Source: an uncultured Mollicutes bacterium
Lineage (GTDB): Bacteria; Bacillota_I; Bacilli_A; ML615J-28; CAG-313
DNA length: 29,174 nt
Direction of reading: 5' to 3'
Assembly: GCA_900548675.1 (NCBI GenBank)
Contig: URLJ01000016.1
Span: 1 to 29,174, forward strand
Part shown: positions 7,274 through 15,302 of the stretch, in pieces
Position numbering within the stretch: position 1 is the stretch's first letter
Layout of the letters: each line of letters opens with the position of its first letter
Made by a program: the position numbers and the translations under genes
Notes under the pieces: model-generated
Database searches by the model: none
Seen by the model: the letters and a program-made list of their open reading frames with translations, nothing else
Told to the model about the DNA's origin: nothing

Positions 7274-7675
7274 ATGGAAACAAAATTAAATCTATTAAAA
7301 GAAGCTTATGATAATGCTTATGCCCCATACTCTCATTTTCAAGTAGGTGCACTTCTTGTAATGCGTGATGGTACCTTTGTTAAAGGGGCTAATATTGAAA
7401 ATGCATCATATGGTTTATGCAATTGTGCGGAAAGATCAGCGTTATTTGCAGCATATACCAATGGTTATAGAAAAGAAGATATTTTAGAATTAATGATTTT
7501 AACTAAAAGTGATATCCCTTCTTCGCCATGCGGTGCTTGTCGCCAAGTTATAACAGAATTAATGGAACCTGATGCTAAAGTTACGTTATACAACCTTGAC
7601 GGGAAAGTAATTAATCTTAAAGTTTCAGACTTATTACCATACGCTTTTACTAAGGATAACCTAGAAAATGAATAG
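7274..7675 (+). CDS. cdd: Cytidine deaminase
   Basis: A 133-residue protein, the usual length of the homotetrameric bacterial enzyme. Zinc and proton-shuttle motifs CAERSA (Cys plus catalytic Glu) and PCGACRQ (two Cys) are intact, and the substrate-binding GANIENASYG is present. It converts cytidine and deoxycytidine to uridine and deoxyuridine in pyrimidine salvage. It starts 2 nt after ybeY and its last 8 bases overlap the start of era, so translation of the three is probably coupled. Confidence 0.96.
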   Translation: METKLNLLKEAYDNAYAPYSHFQVGALLVMRDGTFVKGANIENASYGLCNCAERSALFAAYTNGYRKEDILELMILTKSDIPSSPCGACRQVITELMEPDAKVTLYNLDGKVINLKVSDLLPYAFTKDNLENE

Positions 7676-8576
7676 CAATTTTAAATCAGGTTTTGTGGGA
7701 ATAATAGGCCAACCTAATGTTGGAAAAAGTACTTTGCTTAATAATATTCTTAAACAGCATTTAGCTATTGTATCACCTAAAGCGCAAACCACAAGAAATC
7801 AAATTAAAGGGATTTACACAACTGATAATGAACAAATCGTTTTTGTAGATACCCCCGGCATCCATAAAGCTCATCATGAATTGGGAAATTTTATGAATGA
7901 AACTGCTAACAACGCTTTAGATGGTTTAGATTTGGTACTCTTTATGGTCGACGGATCAAAACTTCCTAGTGATGCTGACTTAGAGGCATTAAAAGTTGCG
8001 AGCAAAGCCAAATGTCCCGTCTTCCTTGTCTTGAACAAGATAGATTTAGTTAAAAATGAAGAATTTTTGAAAAACAGTATTGAAGAATATAAAAAATTAT
8101 ACAATTTCAAAGGTGGAATTACCATAACTGCCGTGAGCGATGAAAGTACTAATAAGTTATTAAACATGGTTATAGATAACTTACCCGAAGGTCCTTTATA
8201 TTATCCTGAGGATCAGGCGCTAGATGCTCCTGAAAAGTTCGTTGTGGCTGAGATTATTAGAGAAAAAATATTATTGCTGACATCCGAAGAAGTACCGCAT
8301 AGCGTCGCTGTTGTGGTTGAATCTTTTAAAGAAAATGCTAAACATTCTAATATGTATGATATTCTTGCCACAATTATTGTTGAAAGACCTTCGCAAAAGA
8401 AAATAATCATCGGTTCAGGTGGAAGTATGATAAAAAAAATTGGTTCACTTGCCCGTATAGACATTGTGAAACTACTAGATAAAAAAGTTTATTTGGAACT
8501 TTTTGTAAAAGTAGAATCTAATTGGCGAAATGATAAATCGCAACTTAAAGAATTAGGATATAAAATTCAAAAATGA
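7668..8576 (+). CDS. era: GTPase Era
   Basis: A 302-residue protein with GQPNVGKST (14-22, G1), DTPG (G3), NKID (G4) and a C-terminal KH domain containing IIIGSGGSMIKKIG. Era binds the 16S rRNA 3' end and acts as a checkpoint in 30S assembly. The ATG overlaps the cdd stop (ATGAATAG) and no strong Shine-Dalgarno is visible, which suggests translational coupling. The order ybeY-cdd-era-yqzL-recO is the standard Firmicutes block. Confidence 0.97.
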   Translation: MNSNFKSGFVGIIGQPNVGKSTLLNNILKQHLAIVSPKAQTTRNQIKGIYTTDNEQIVFVDTPGIHKAHHELGNFMNETANNALDGLDLVLFMVDGSKLPSDADLEALKVASKAKCPVFLVLNKIDLVKNEEFLKNSIEEYKKLYNFKGGITITAVSDESTNKLLNMVIDNLPEGPLYYPEDQALDAPEKFVVAEIIREKILLLTSEEVPHSVAVVVESFKENAKHSNMYDILATIIVERPSQKKIIIGSGGSMIKKIGSLARIDIVKLLDKKVYLELFVKVESNWRNDKSQLKELGYKIQK

Positions 8577-8577
8577 G

Positions 8578-8583
8578 TATAAT
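8578..8583 (+). promoter_or_regulatory. Possible -10 box upstream of yqzL
   Basis: TATAAT directly after era, without a convincing -35 or TGn. If used, the transcript would start at the 5' arm of the hairpin that covers the yqzL Shine-Dalgarno. Confidence 0.4.
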
Positions 8584-8590
8584 ATAACAA

Positions 8591-8624
8591 AAAATATCCA
8601 TCCTAAATGTAAGGAGGATATTTT
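8591..8624 (+). promoter_or_regulatory. Hairpin sequestering the yqzL ribosome binding site
   Basis: 13 base pairs with one bulged A (A8600): 8591-8604 pairs with 8612-8624 around a 7-nt loop. The right arm contains the whole consensus Shine-Dalgarno AAGGAGG (8611-8617) and ends at the base before the ATG. It lacks a long T-run and so looks like a translational control element more than a terminator. Confidence 0.6.
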
Positions 8625-8795
8625 ATGAAAAATCAAAATGAATTATGGGGAAGATTTCTTCAAACTGGTAAAATAGAGGATTATTTAAATTTTAAAATAG
8701 CCGAAAAGAACCAAATGACTGCCTATAATGTTGAAGTAAAAACTAATAATAACATGAATATAAACGAAGAATATGCGAAAATACCAGAATACTGA
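8625..8795 (+). CDS. yqzL: YqzL-like small protein
   Basis: A 56-residue protein between era and recO. The core LWGRFLQTGKIEDYLNFK fits the YqzL pattern (W..F..TG.i..YL..K), and YqzL occupies the same place in Bacillus. Function is unknown in the family. The C-terminal half is Asn-rich and variable. A perfect Shine-Dalgarno lies 7 nt before the ATG but inside a hairpin. The gene ends in TGA and overlaps recO by 23 nt. Confidence 0.8.
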   Translation: MKNQNELWGRFLQTGKIEDYLNFKIAEKNQMTAYNVEVKTNNNMNINEEYAKIPEY

Positions 8796-9534
8796 AAGAA
8801 TTAAAACAGAAGCTATTGTGCTAAAGGCTATCGATTATCAAGAAAACGCCCAAATTGTTTCTTTTTATGGACCATTGGGCCGTTTTAATTTGCTTGTAAA
8901 GGGTACTAAAAAAATGACAAGCAAAACGCGAGGATTTACTGAAATTTTAACACTTGAAAATATTGATCATACTGTCAATCATTCGCTAGGTGCCTTAGTT
9001 ACAGCTGAAGTTTTAAATAGTTACTTAAATATTAAGAATGATTTTACCAAAATGCAAATTGCGAGTTGCATGATTGAAAAAATGTATTTTTTAGGTCATT
9101 TGGTCAAAAACTCTGAATTAGCATTTACCTTTTTTAAAAGATCGCTTGAATTATTAGAAAAAACAAAATATCCTCACCATATACTTTGTATTTTTGATAC
9201 AAAACTATGTTATTTGCTTGGAATTGAACCGATAGTAAACAAATGTGCTAGCTGCGGTAAGGAAAACCCCACTAATCAATATTTTTTGCCGGAGGCGGGA
9301 GGAATAGTTTGCCTAGATTGTACGGCGCATTATATTCATGCTCCACTTAATGAAGAAAATACAAAAAATATCAAATACTTATATTTAATAAAATTAGAAA
9401 AAGTTGATGATGTATTTTTATCACAACTCTCACTTGATATTCGTGAAGTGAATGAAAAAATCGATGAATATTACCAAAGATACTTAGATTTTGATAGTAA
9501 GGCTAAAAAAATATATTATAAATTATGTTTTTAG
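8773..9534 (+). CDS. recO: DNA repair protein RecO
   Basis: A 253-residue protein: N-terminal OB fold starting at IKTEAIVLKAIDYQE, a helical middle, and a four-Cys zinc site made of CASC and CLDC separated by about 18 residues. RecO anneals SSB-coated single strands and loads RecA with RecR in gap repair. The start has no good Shine-Dalgarno and lies within yqzL, so coupling is likely. The first eight residues extend beyond the usual start, but there is no better ATG. Confidence 0.93.
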   Translation: MRKYQNTERIKTEAIVLKAIDYQENAQIVSFYGPLGRFNLLVKGTKKMTSKTRGFTEILTLENIDHTVNHSLGALVTAEVLNSYLNIKNDFTKMQIASCMIEKMYFLGHLVKNSELAFTFFKRSLELLEKTKYPHHILCIFDTKLCYLLGIEPIVNKCASCGKENPTNQYFLPEAGGIVCLDCTAHYIHAPLNEENTKNIKYLYLIKLEKVDDVFLSQLSLDIREVNEKIDEYYQRYLDFDSKAKKIYYKLCF

Positions 9535-9542
9535 GAGAAAAT

Positions 9543-10001
9543 ATGAAAAAAATTATTTTAAGTTTTATGTTACTTTTTACTCTTCTTATGGTAACATCAT
9601 GCGCTGTTAAGCATATTGAAGACACTAATGGACCTACTGATCAAACATTGTGCGAATTGAGTAATGATGAATTAACTATTAAAAATCCTAAATTTTTTAC
9701 ACAAAATGCCAAACTTAATTCAAATAAAGACAAAGTCAAATTTACTGTTAACAAAATGTCAGGAGTAAAAATAATACATAGTTTTACTGTAAAAGCGGAT
9801 GAGACATACCATTTTAATGTCAAAAATAACGTGTTTTCAGGTAATGCCAAAATATATGTTTATAATAATGGCAATATAATATATGATATTTTATTAAACA
9901 ATGAAAAAGAAATTGATATATCTAATGTAAGTGGTAAAACGGAATTTCGTATTGCTGCAGAAAGTGCTAAATTAGAAATAGAAATAGTGAATAAGGAATA
10001 A
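9543..10001 (+). CDS. Putative lipoprotein, unknown function
   Basis: 152 residues. A signal peptide (MKK followed by a hydrophobic stretch) ends in the lipobox VTSC, with lipidated Cys20. The mature part is rich in alternating polar/hydrophobic strands and Asn/Lys, suggesting a small beta-sandwich; I recognise no family. TTAGGAG overlaps the recO stop and decides the ATG at 9543 over the one at 9525. It is followed after 3 nt by a DUF1963-like gene, and the pair interrupts the usual recO-glyS neighbourhood. Confidence 0.75.
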   Translation: MKKIILSFMLLFTLLMVTSCAVKHIEDTNGPTDQTLCELSNDELTIKNPKFFTQNAKLNSNKDKVKFTVNKMSGVKIIHSFTVKADETYHFNVKNNVFSGNAKIYVYNNGNIIYDILLNNEKEIDISNVSGKTEFRIAAESAKLEIEIVNKE

Positions 10002-10004
10002 ACG

Positions 10005-10523
10005 ATGAAAAATTTTAAAGTATTACCTAAAGAAACAGAAACCGAAGAAAATTCTGAAAAAAGTAAATTTTTTGGCAACCCATCTTTTCCAAATGACTTT
10101 TTAGAAAGAAATAATTTAAATGATGATTTCTTTTTGATGCAATTAAATTTATCTGAACTTGAGGAAAAAATATTGCCAAGTGAAGGTTTTATTTATATAT
10201 TTTTGAAAATAGATAATATTCCAGTTATACCTAAAGTATTTTATAGTAACTTAGAAAACACAGAAATATATGAAAACATTAATGAAGAATTTAATATGCA
10301 AGATTCTTCAGCAATATTTATTGAGTTTGATGATGTTCCAGGACAAGCTGGAAGTGTATTAAAATGTAATGATACCGAAGTTGTTTTATTGGAAATAGAT
10401 ACTAAAAAGATGCCCACAACCTTTCCTAACTTTTGTCATCAGGATTGTAAAATTGTTTTTACAATGAATTTAATGGATTTAAAAAACTTAGATTTTAGTA
10501 AAGTAAAAATGCAAATAGTCTAA
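10005..10523 (+). CDS. Shortened DUF1963/YwqG-like protein
   Basis: 172 residues, soluble. The segment SKFFGNPSFPNDF, then LMQLNLSELEEKILPSEGFIYIFL, matches the start of the YwqG/DUF1963 fold (G.P.LP.....LAQINF.EL...LP..G.L.FF), and the end, VVLLEIDT ... LKNLDFSKV, matches its last strands. YwqG is about 260 residues, so the middle appears shortened while both ends remain. Function is unknown in the family. AAGGA precedes the start. Confidence 0.6.
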   Translation: MKNFKVLPKETETEENSEKSKFFGNPSFPNDFLERNNLNDDFFLMQLNLSELEEKILPSEGFIYIFLKIDNIPVIPKVFYSNLENTEIYENINEEFNMQDSSAIFIEFDDVPGQAGSVLKCNDTEVVLLEIDTKKMPTTFPNFCHQDCKIVFTMNLMDLKNLDFSKVKMQIV

Positions 10524-10575
10524 ATAATTATGGCAATTTTTCTTTAGCAATTTTATGGCAAAAAAGAATAAAATA

Positions 10576-10584
10576 TGATATAAT
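10576..10584 (+). promoter_or_regulatory. Extended -10 promoter of T-box-glyS
   Basis: TGATATAAT; the -35 at 17 bp is poor (TGGCAA). TTATGGCAA is directly repeated at 10528 and 10553. Transcription should start near 10591, at the 5' end of the T-box leader. Confidence 0.75.
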
Positions 10585-10590
10585 AATATT

Positions 10591-10787
10591 AGCATTGATG
10601 AAAAGGAGTAAAGTTATTAATTATTTTAGAGAGTCTGTGTTTGGTGAAAACAGATATAAATGATAACTTGAAGGCGTTTCGGAGCTAGTAATTAAAAAAG
10701 TGACGTTAGCGATAACGTAAGTTGGGTGGAACCGCGGGTAAATATCTCGTCCCTGAAGTCTCGTTGTTTTTATATGAGGCTTTTTTT
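10591..10787 (+). promoter_or_regulatory. Glycine T-box riboswitch leader
   Basis: A tRNA-sensing leader. Stem I contains AGAGAG followed by a TCTGT/ACAGA distal hairpin capped by TTTGGTGAAA, and a specifier loop GAA-GGC-G, so the codon read is GGC (10673-10675), glycine, matching the downstream gene. The T-box TGGAACCGCGGG lies at 10727-10738; antiterminator helices are GGG (10724-10726) with CCC (10751-10753) and GCGGG with CTCGT (10746-10750). Uncharged tRNA-Gly should stabilise the antiterminator and switch glyS on. Confidence 0.93.
10756..10787 (+). terminator. T-box attenuator terminator
   Basis: A 9-bp stem (10756-10764 with 10774-10782, including two G-T pairs) and a 9-nt loop with seven T at 10781-10787. 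The 5' arm begins just after the antiterminator's CCC rather than overlapping it. Confidence 0.8.
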
Positions 10788-10815
10788 GATTTTATAATGA
10801 AAGAGGAGGTCATTT

Positions 10816-12198
10816 ATGAAAAATGATATGACAATGGAAAAGTTAGTTGCTTATTTAAAAGAAAAAGGCTTTGTTTATCAAGGTAGTGAAATTTACGGAG
10901 GCCTTGCTAACGCATGGGATTATGGACCACTTGGCGTAGAACTAAAAAATAACATTAAACAAGCGTGGTGGCGCCGCTTTGTAAGTGACAGTGAATATAA
11001 TGTAGGTCTTGATGCTGCTATCTTAATGAACCCTGAAACATGGGTTGCTAGCGGGCATGTTGGTGGGTTTAGTGACCCATTAATCGACTGCAAAGTTTGT
11101 CATACACGATATCGTGCTGACAAATTAATCGAAGATTTCACCAAAGGAGAAGTTACTGGTGATGGTTTTACTAATGAACAATTGATTAGTTTTCTAAAAG
11201 AGCATCATATCTGTTGTCCTAATTGTGGTGCTCATGACTTTACTGATATTAGAAAGTTTAACTTAATGTTTAAAACAAGTCAAGGCGTTATAGAAGATGC
11301 CAAAAATATTGTATATTTAAGACCTGAAACTGCTCAAGGAATTTTTGTAAACTTTAAAAATGTCCAAAGAACAACTAGAAAAAAGGTGCCATTTGGTATT
11401 GGACAAATTGGTAAGAGTTTCCGCAATGAAATCACACCAGGAAACTTTATTTTTAGAACACGTGAATTTGAACAAATGGAATTAGAATTTTTCTGCAAGC
11501 CCGGTACTGATCTTTCATGGTTTGCATATTGGAAAAATGAATGTCACAAATTTTTACTTGACCTTGGTCTAAAAGAAGAATCGATAAGAACAAGAGACCA
11601 TGAAAAAGAAGAATTAGCGCATTATGCCAAAGCTACTACTGATTTCGAATTTAAATTTTTCTTTGGATGGGGAGAATTGTGGGGAGTAGCAGATAGAACT
11701 GACTACGATTTAAGAGTTCATCAAGAACATTCAAAAGTTAATTTGGAATATATGGATCCTGAAACTAATGAAAAGTACTTGCCATATGTTATTGAACCTA
11801 GCGTAGGTGTGGAGCGCTTACTATTAGCGATTGTAACTGATGCATATGAAGCTGAAGAATTAGAAGATGGTGATGTTCGTGAAGTTCTTCATTTAAATCC
11901 TGCTCTTGCTCCATACAAAGTAGCGGTTTTACCTCTTGTAAATAAGCTAGGTGAACAGGCAAAGTCGCTTTATCATGATTTACGTAAGATTATGCCTACT
12001 GACTATGATGCTAGTGGCAAAATAGGTAAAAGATATCGTAGACAAGATTCAATTGGAACGCCATATTGCGTTACATATGATTTTGATACTTTAGAAGATA
12101 ATAAAGTTACGGTAAGAGATCGTGATACTATGACTCAAGAAAGAGTAGATATCAATGATTTAGCAGCATATTTACTCAAAAAAGTAAATAAAATTTAG
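10816..12198 (+). CDS. glyS: Glycyl-tRNA synthetase (homodimeric type)
   Basis: A 460-residue class II synthetase of the single-chain alpha2 kind (as in low-GC relatives without glyQ/glyS subunits). It has four zinc-type Cys (CKVC ... CPNC), motif 2 FRNEITPGNFIFRTREFEQM, motif 3 EPSVGVERLLL and the C-terminal anticodon domain beginning near APYKVAVLPL. It charges tRNA-Gly. A perfect GAGGAGGT lies 6 nt before the ATG. Expression is controlled by the T-box directly upstream. Confidence 0.97.
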   Translation: MKNDMTMEKLVAYLKEKGFVYQGSEIYGGLANAWDYGPLGVELKNNIKQAWWRRFVSDSEYNVGLDAAILMNPETWVASGHVGGFSDPLIDCKVCHTRYRADKLIEDFTKGEVTGDGFTNEQLISFLKEHHICCPNCGAHDFTDIRKFNLMFKTSQGVIEDAKNIVYLRPETAQGIFVNFKNVQRTTRKKVPFGIGQIGKSFRNEITPGNFIFRTREFEQMELEFFCKPGTDLSWFAYWKNECHKFLLDLGLKEESIRTRDHEKEELAHYAKATTDFEFKFFFGWGELWGVADRTDYDLRVHQEHSKVNLEYMDPETNEKYLPYVIEPSVGVERLLLAIVTDAYEAEELEDGDVREVLHLNPALAPYKVAVLPLVNKLGEQAKSLYHDLRKIMPTDYDASGKIGKRYRRQDSIGTPYCVTYDFDTLEDNKVTVRDRDTMTQERVDINDLAAYLLKKVNKI

Positions 12199-12256
12199 AT
12201 AAATAAAGTAATATTGAAATTATAAGCGTATTATATAGTATAGGAAGGAGGATGTT

Positions 12257-14017
12257 ATGCTAATAAATAATGAGATTGTAAATCGTATTATTAATGAAGT
12301 TGACATAGTTGATGTCGTTCAAGAATATGTCCCCTTAACCTTAAAATCTAAAAATTTTTGGGGAGTTTGTCCGTTTCATAATGATTCCAATCCTTCTATG
12401 TCTGTGAATCGCGAAAAAAAGATTTTTAAATGTTTTAGTTGTGGTACTGGTGGCGATGTTATTACTTTCGTTTCTAAAATAGAAAATATTTCTTTTCAAG
12501 AAGCGGTTAAAAAACTTGCGTCTAGAATAGGTATTGAAATAGATGTATACAAAAATCAAAAATCTGTCCAGTATGAACGCTACTATAAAGCAATGGAAGA
12601 AGCAACTAAATTTTATGAATTCTATTTAAAAAATAGTGAAGAAGGCTTAGCAGCTCTTTCATATCTAAAAAGTCGTAATATTAATGAAGAAATAATTGCA
12701 AAATTTCGTATAGGTCTTGCCCCAACAGCGAATAACTATCTACATTTAGCTCTAAACGATAAAAAAATAGATTTAATAGATCAAATTGATTTAGGTTTAG
12801 TTAGTGATGACGATGGTAAAAAAGAACCTTATGATGTTTTTAGAAAACGTATAATATTTCCAATAACAAACCAAAATGGACAAGTAGTTGCTTTTAGTGG
12901 AAGAATTTACCAAACTACAGAAAAAACCGCTAAATATGTTAACTCGATTGAAAATCCAATATTTCATAAAAGTGAATGTTTATATAACTTTAAGCAAGCT
13001 TCATTAGATGCTAGAAAAAATGATAAACTCTTTGTTTTTGAAGGATTTATGGATGTAATCGCTGCTGCTAAAGACGGTGTTACTAACGCTGTCGCTACGA
13101 TGGGAACAGCGCTTACCAAATTTCACTTAAAAACTATGCTTAGCGTAACCAAAAACATCGTATTATGTTTTGATGGTGATTTAGCAGGAATTAACGCTAC
13201 CAAAAAGGCGCTCAAAGTCTTTAATGAACATGAAATTGTTCCTGATGCAATTGCTCTTCCTGATGGCCTCGATCCTGATGAATACTTAAATAAATATGGT
13301 GAAGGCTCTTTGGCGAAGTTTTTAGCAAGTAATGCAACTAATATTTATGATTACTTATATGAAACTTCCAAAAAAGATCTGCACTTAGAAGATGCAAGAA
13401 CCATTGAAACATTTAAACGTGAAATATTTGACTTGCTTAGAGAAATTAAGTCAGCTACTTTATCACAACTTTATTTGAAAAAAATGAGTAATGATTTAGG
13501 AGTCGATGTAGAGACTCTCACAAAAGATTTGGGAAAAAGCTATGATGTCTCTTATACTAAACCAAGCGAAATAAAGAAAAATGTTGATGTAAAAAAAGAA
13601 AAAGTTCCTAAAAAAGTTTTTAGGGCATATGAAATAATTATAAAACATACTCTTAAAAGTAAAAAGTTGTACCTTGATTACACAAATGTTATAGATTTTA
13701 ATGTGCCACATGTAGACTTGATACCTTATTATGCCGTTTTATTACAAATAGGCCAATATTATAGTGAACATGAAAATCTTGATTTTGATGAATTTATGTC
13801 AAAATATATTAACACAAGTGCGGAAAAGGAAATGATTGAAAAGATTTGTAATAATCCCCTTGTCGAAGATAATAATAATAATGCTTACTATGAAAGTCTA
13901 AATTCTTTACACAGTTATATTGAAAAGGAGATAAGTGATCAACTTTTTATTCAAACAAAAGAAGATTACAACAAATATCGTGAGTATTTAGATTATTGTA
14001 AAAAGAAGCTATCGTAG
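12257..14017 (+). CDS. dnaG: DNA primase
   Basis: A 586-residue primase. The N-terminal CHC2 zinc finger has Cys38, His41, Cys59 and Cys62; the TOPRIM catalytic core shows VFEGFMD and the acidic CFDGDLAG. The C-terminal helicase-binding part is diverged, as is usual. It makes RNA primers at the replication fork. Strong AAGGAGG precedes the start. First gene of a tight dnaG-rpoD-trmK-sigma-nif3 run (10 nt to rpoD), the macromolecular-synthesis operon layout. Confidence 0.96.
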   Translation: MLINNEIVNRIINEVDIVDVVQEYVPLTLKSKNFWGVCPFHNDSNPSMSVNREKKIFKCFSCGTGGDVITFVSKIENISFQEAVKKLASRIGIEIDVYKNQKSVQYERYYKAMEEATKFYEFYLKNSEEGLAALSYLKSRNINEEIIAKFRIGLAPTANNYLHLALNDKKIDLIDQIDLGLVSDDDGKKEPYDVFRKRIIFPITNQNGQVVAFSGRIYQTTEKTAKYVNSIENPIFHKSECLYNFKQASLDARKNDKLFVFEGFMDVIAAAKDGVTNAVATMGTALTKFHLKTMLSVTKNIVLCFDGDLAGINATKKALKVFNEHEIVPDAIALPDGLDPDEYLNKYGEGSLAKFLASNATNIYDYLYETSKKDLHLEDARTIETFKREIFDLLREIKSATLSQLYLKKMSNDLGVDVETLTKDLGKSYDVSYTKPSEIKKNVDVKKEKVPKKVFRAYEIIIKHTLKSKKLYLDYTNVIDFNVPHVDLIPYYAVLLQIGQYYSEHENLDFDEFMSKYINTSAEKEMIEKICNNPLVEDNNNNAYYESLNSLHSYIEKEISDQLFIQTKEDYNKYREYLDYCKKKLS

Positions 14018-14027
14018 GAGGTATACT

Positions 14028-15302
14028 ATGGAAGAATTATATAAAAATGAAATTGAACAAGTCAAAGAGGTTGCTGGTAAACAACAATACATCCCTCTTG
14101 ATAAGGTAATAGAAATTTTTAAAGATCCATCTGAAGAATCGCTTGATGAAATTATCAAAACTCTTGAAAACATGGGGATTGAAGTAACACGTGATAGCGA
14201 AGAAGATGGCCCTCAAGAAGATTTGTCTATAGAAGAGTTTGATGATGATTTTGAAGCATTTGCAGATGAGGTTGAAATAGATGAAGAAATTGAGGAATTA
14301 TCTGCAGTAGCAGAAAGCGAAATCAAAGTTGCTGATTTTGATGATTTTACATCAGGAAGTAGACAAGCTGACGATCCTGTCAAAATGTATTTGCGTGATA
14401 TCGGACAAATTGAACTTCTCTCAATCACACAAGAGGCTGAATTTGCGCGAACAGTTCAAGAAGGCTTAGCTTGTCAAGAAAAGATTGAAGCATATAAGAA
14501 GGCTGGAAAAACAATTCCTCCTCAAGAGATGATTGAACTTACAGAAAAAATTGCACAAGGTGAAGAAGCACGTAATATTTTAATAGAATCAAATCTTCGT
14601 TTAGTCGTATGGGTTGCTAAACGCTATGTTGGTCGCGGTCTTTCTTTTCTTGATTTAATTCAAGAAGGAAACATGGGGTTAATGAAAGCTGTAAATAAAT
14701 TTGATCCAACGCGAGGTGGAAAGTTTTCAACCTATGCAACGTGGTGGATTCGCCAATCTATTACAAGAGCAATAGCTGACCAAGGACGTACAATAAGAAT
14801 ACCTGTTCATATGGTTGAAACGATTAATCGTCTAATGAGAATATCACGTAAGTTAACTCAGGAAAAACGCCGTGAACCTACCCCAGAAGAAATAGCAGTA
14901 GAAATGAAAACTACTCCTGAAAAAGTTCAACAAATATTAAAGATTGCTCAAGAAACTATTTCTTTTGACGCTACAGTAGGTGAAGAGGAAGACTCTAATT
15001 TAGGTGATTTTATCGCTGATTCTGAAAATCCTAACCCTCTTGAATACACGCAAGAAAAATTATATCGTGAACAAATAGAAGAAATTTTGCAGACATTGAC
15101 ACCGCGTGAAGAACGCGTAATACGTTTACGATATGGTCTAGATGATAATCATCCAAGAACACTTGAAGAAGTAGGAAGAATGTTAGGCGTAACACGTGAA
15201 CGCATCAGACAAATCGAAGCAAAAGCTATTAGACGTCTTAAAAACCCTGCACGTCTTAATAAATTACGTGAACATGCACCTGGCAGTTATGATAAAAAAT
15301 AA
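14028..15302 (+). CDS. rpoD: Primary sigma factor RpoD/SigA
   Basis: 424 residues. The N-terminal region 1.1-like segment is followed by an acidic linker (about 60-100), then region 1.2 (MYLRDIGQIELL), region 2 (NLRLVVWVAKRYVGRG through STYATWWIRQSITRAIADQ), region 3 (RIPVHMVETINRL) and region 4.2 (VTRERIRQIEAKAIRRLKNP). All residues known in E. coli sigma-70 to read the -10 and -35 are kept, matching the TTGACA/TATAAT promoters of this window. AGGAGG lies upstream; its end overlaps trmK by 14 nt. Confidence 0.97.
   Translation: MEELYKNEIEQVKEVAGKQQYIPLDKVIEIFKDPSEESLDEIIKTLENMGIEVTRDSEEDGPQEDLSIEEFDDDFEAFADEVEIDEEIEELSAVAESEIKVADFDDFTSGSRQADDPVKMYLRDIGQIELLSITQEAEFARTVQEGLACQEKIEAYKKAGKTIPPQEMIELTEKIAQGEEARNILIESNLRLVVWVAKRYVGRGLSFLDLIQEGNMGLMKAVNKFDPTRGGKFSTYATWWIRQSITRAIADQGRTIRIPVHMVETINRLMRISRKLTQEKRREPTPEEIAVEMKTTPEKVQQILKIAQETISFDATVGEEEDSNLGDFIADSENPNPLEYTQEKLYREQIEEILQTLTPREERVIRLRYGLDDNHPRTLEEVGRMLGVTRERIRQIEAKAIRRLKNPARLNKLREHAPGSYDKK

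Noticed and set aside
10528..10561. Direct repeat TTATGGCAA upstream of the glyS promoter
   Set aside because: Two short copies, 25 bp apart, with no known regulator; not enough to call an operator beside a T-box.
15196..15288. Upstream extension of trmK into rpoD
   Set aside because: The extra residues are an out-of-frame reading of sigma region 4 and show no family match.
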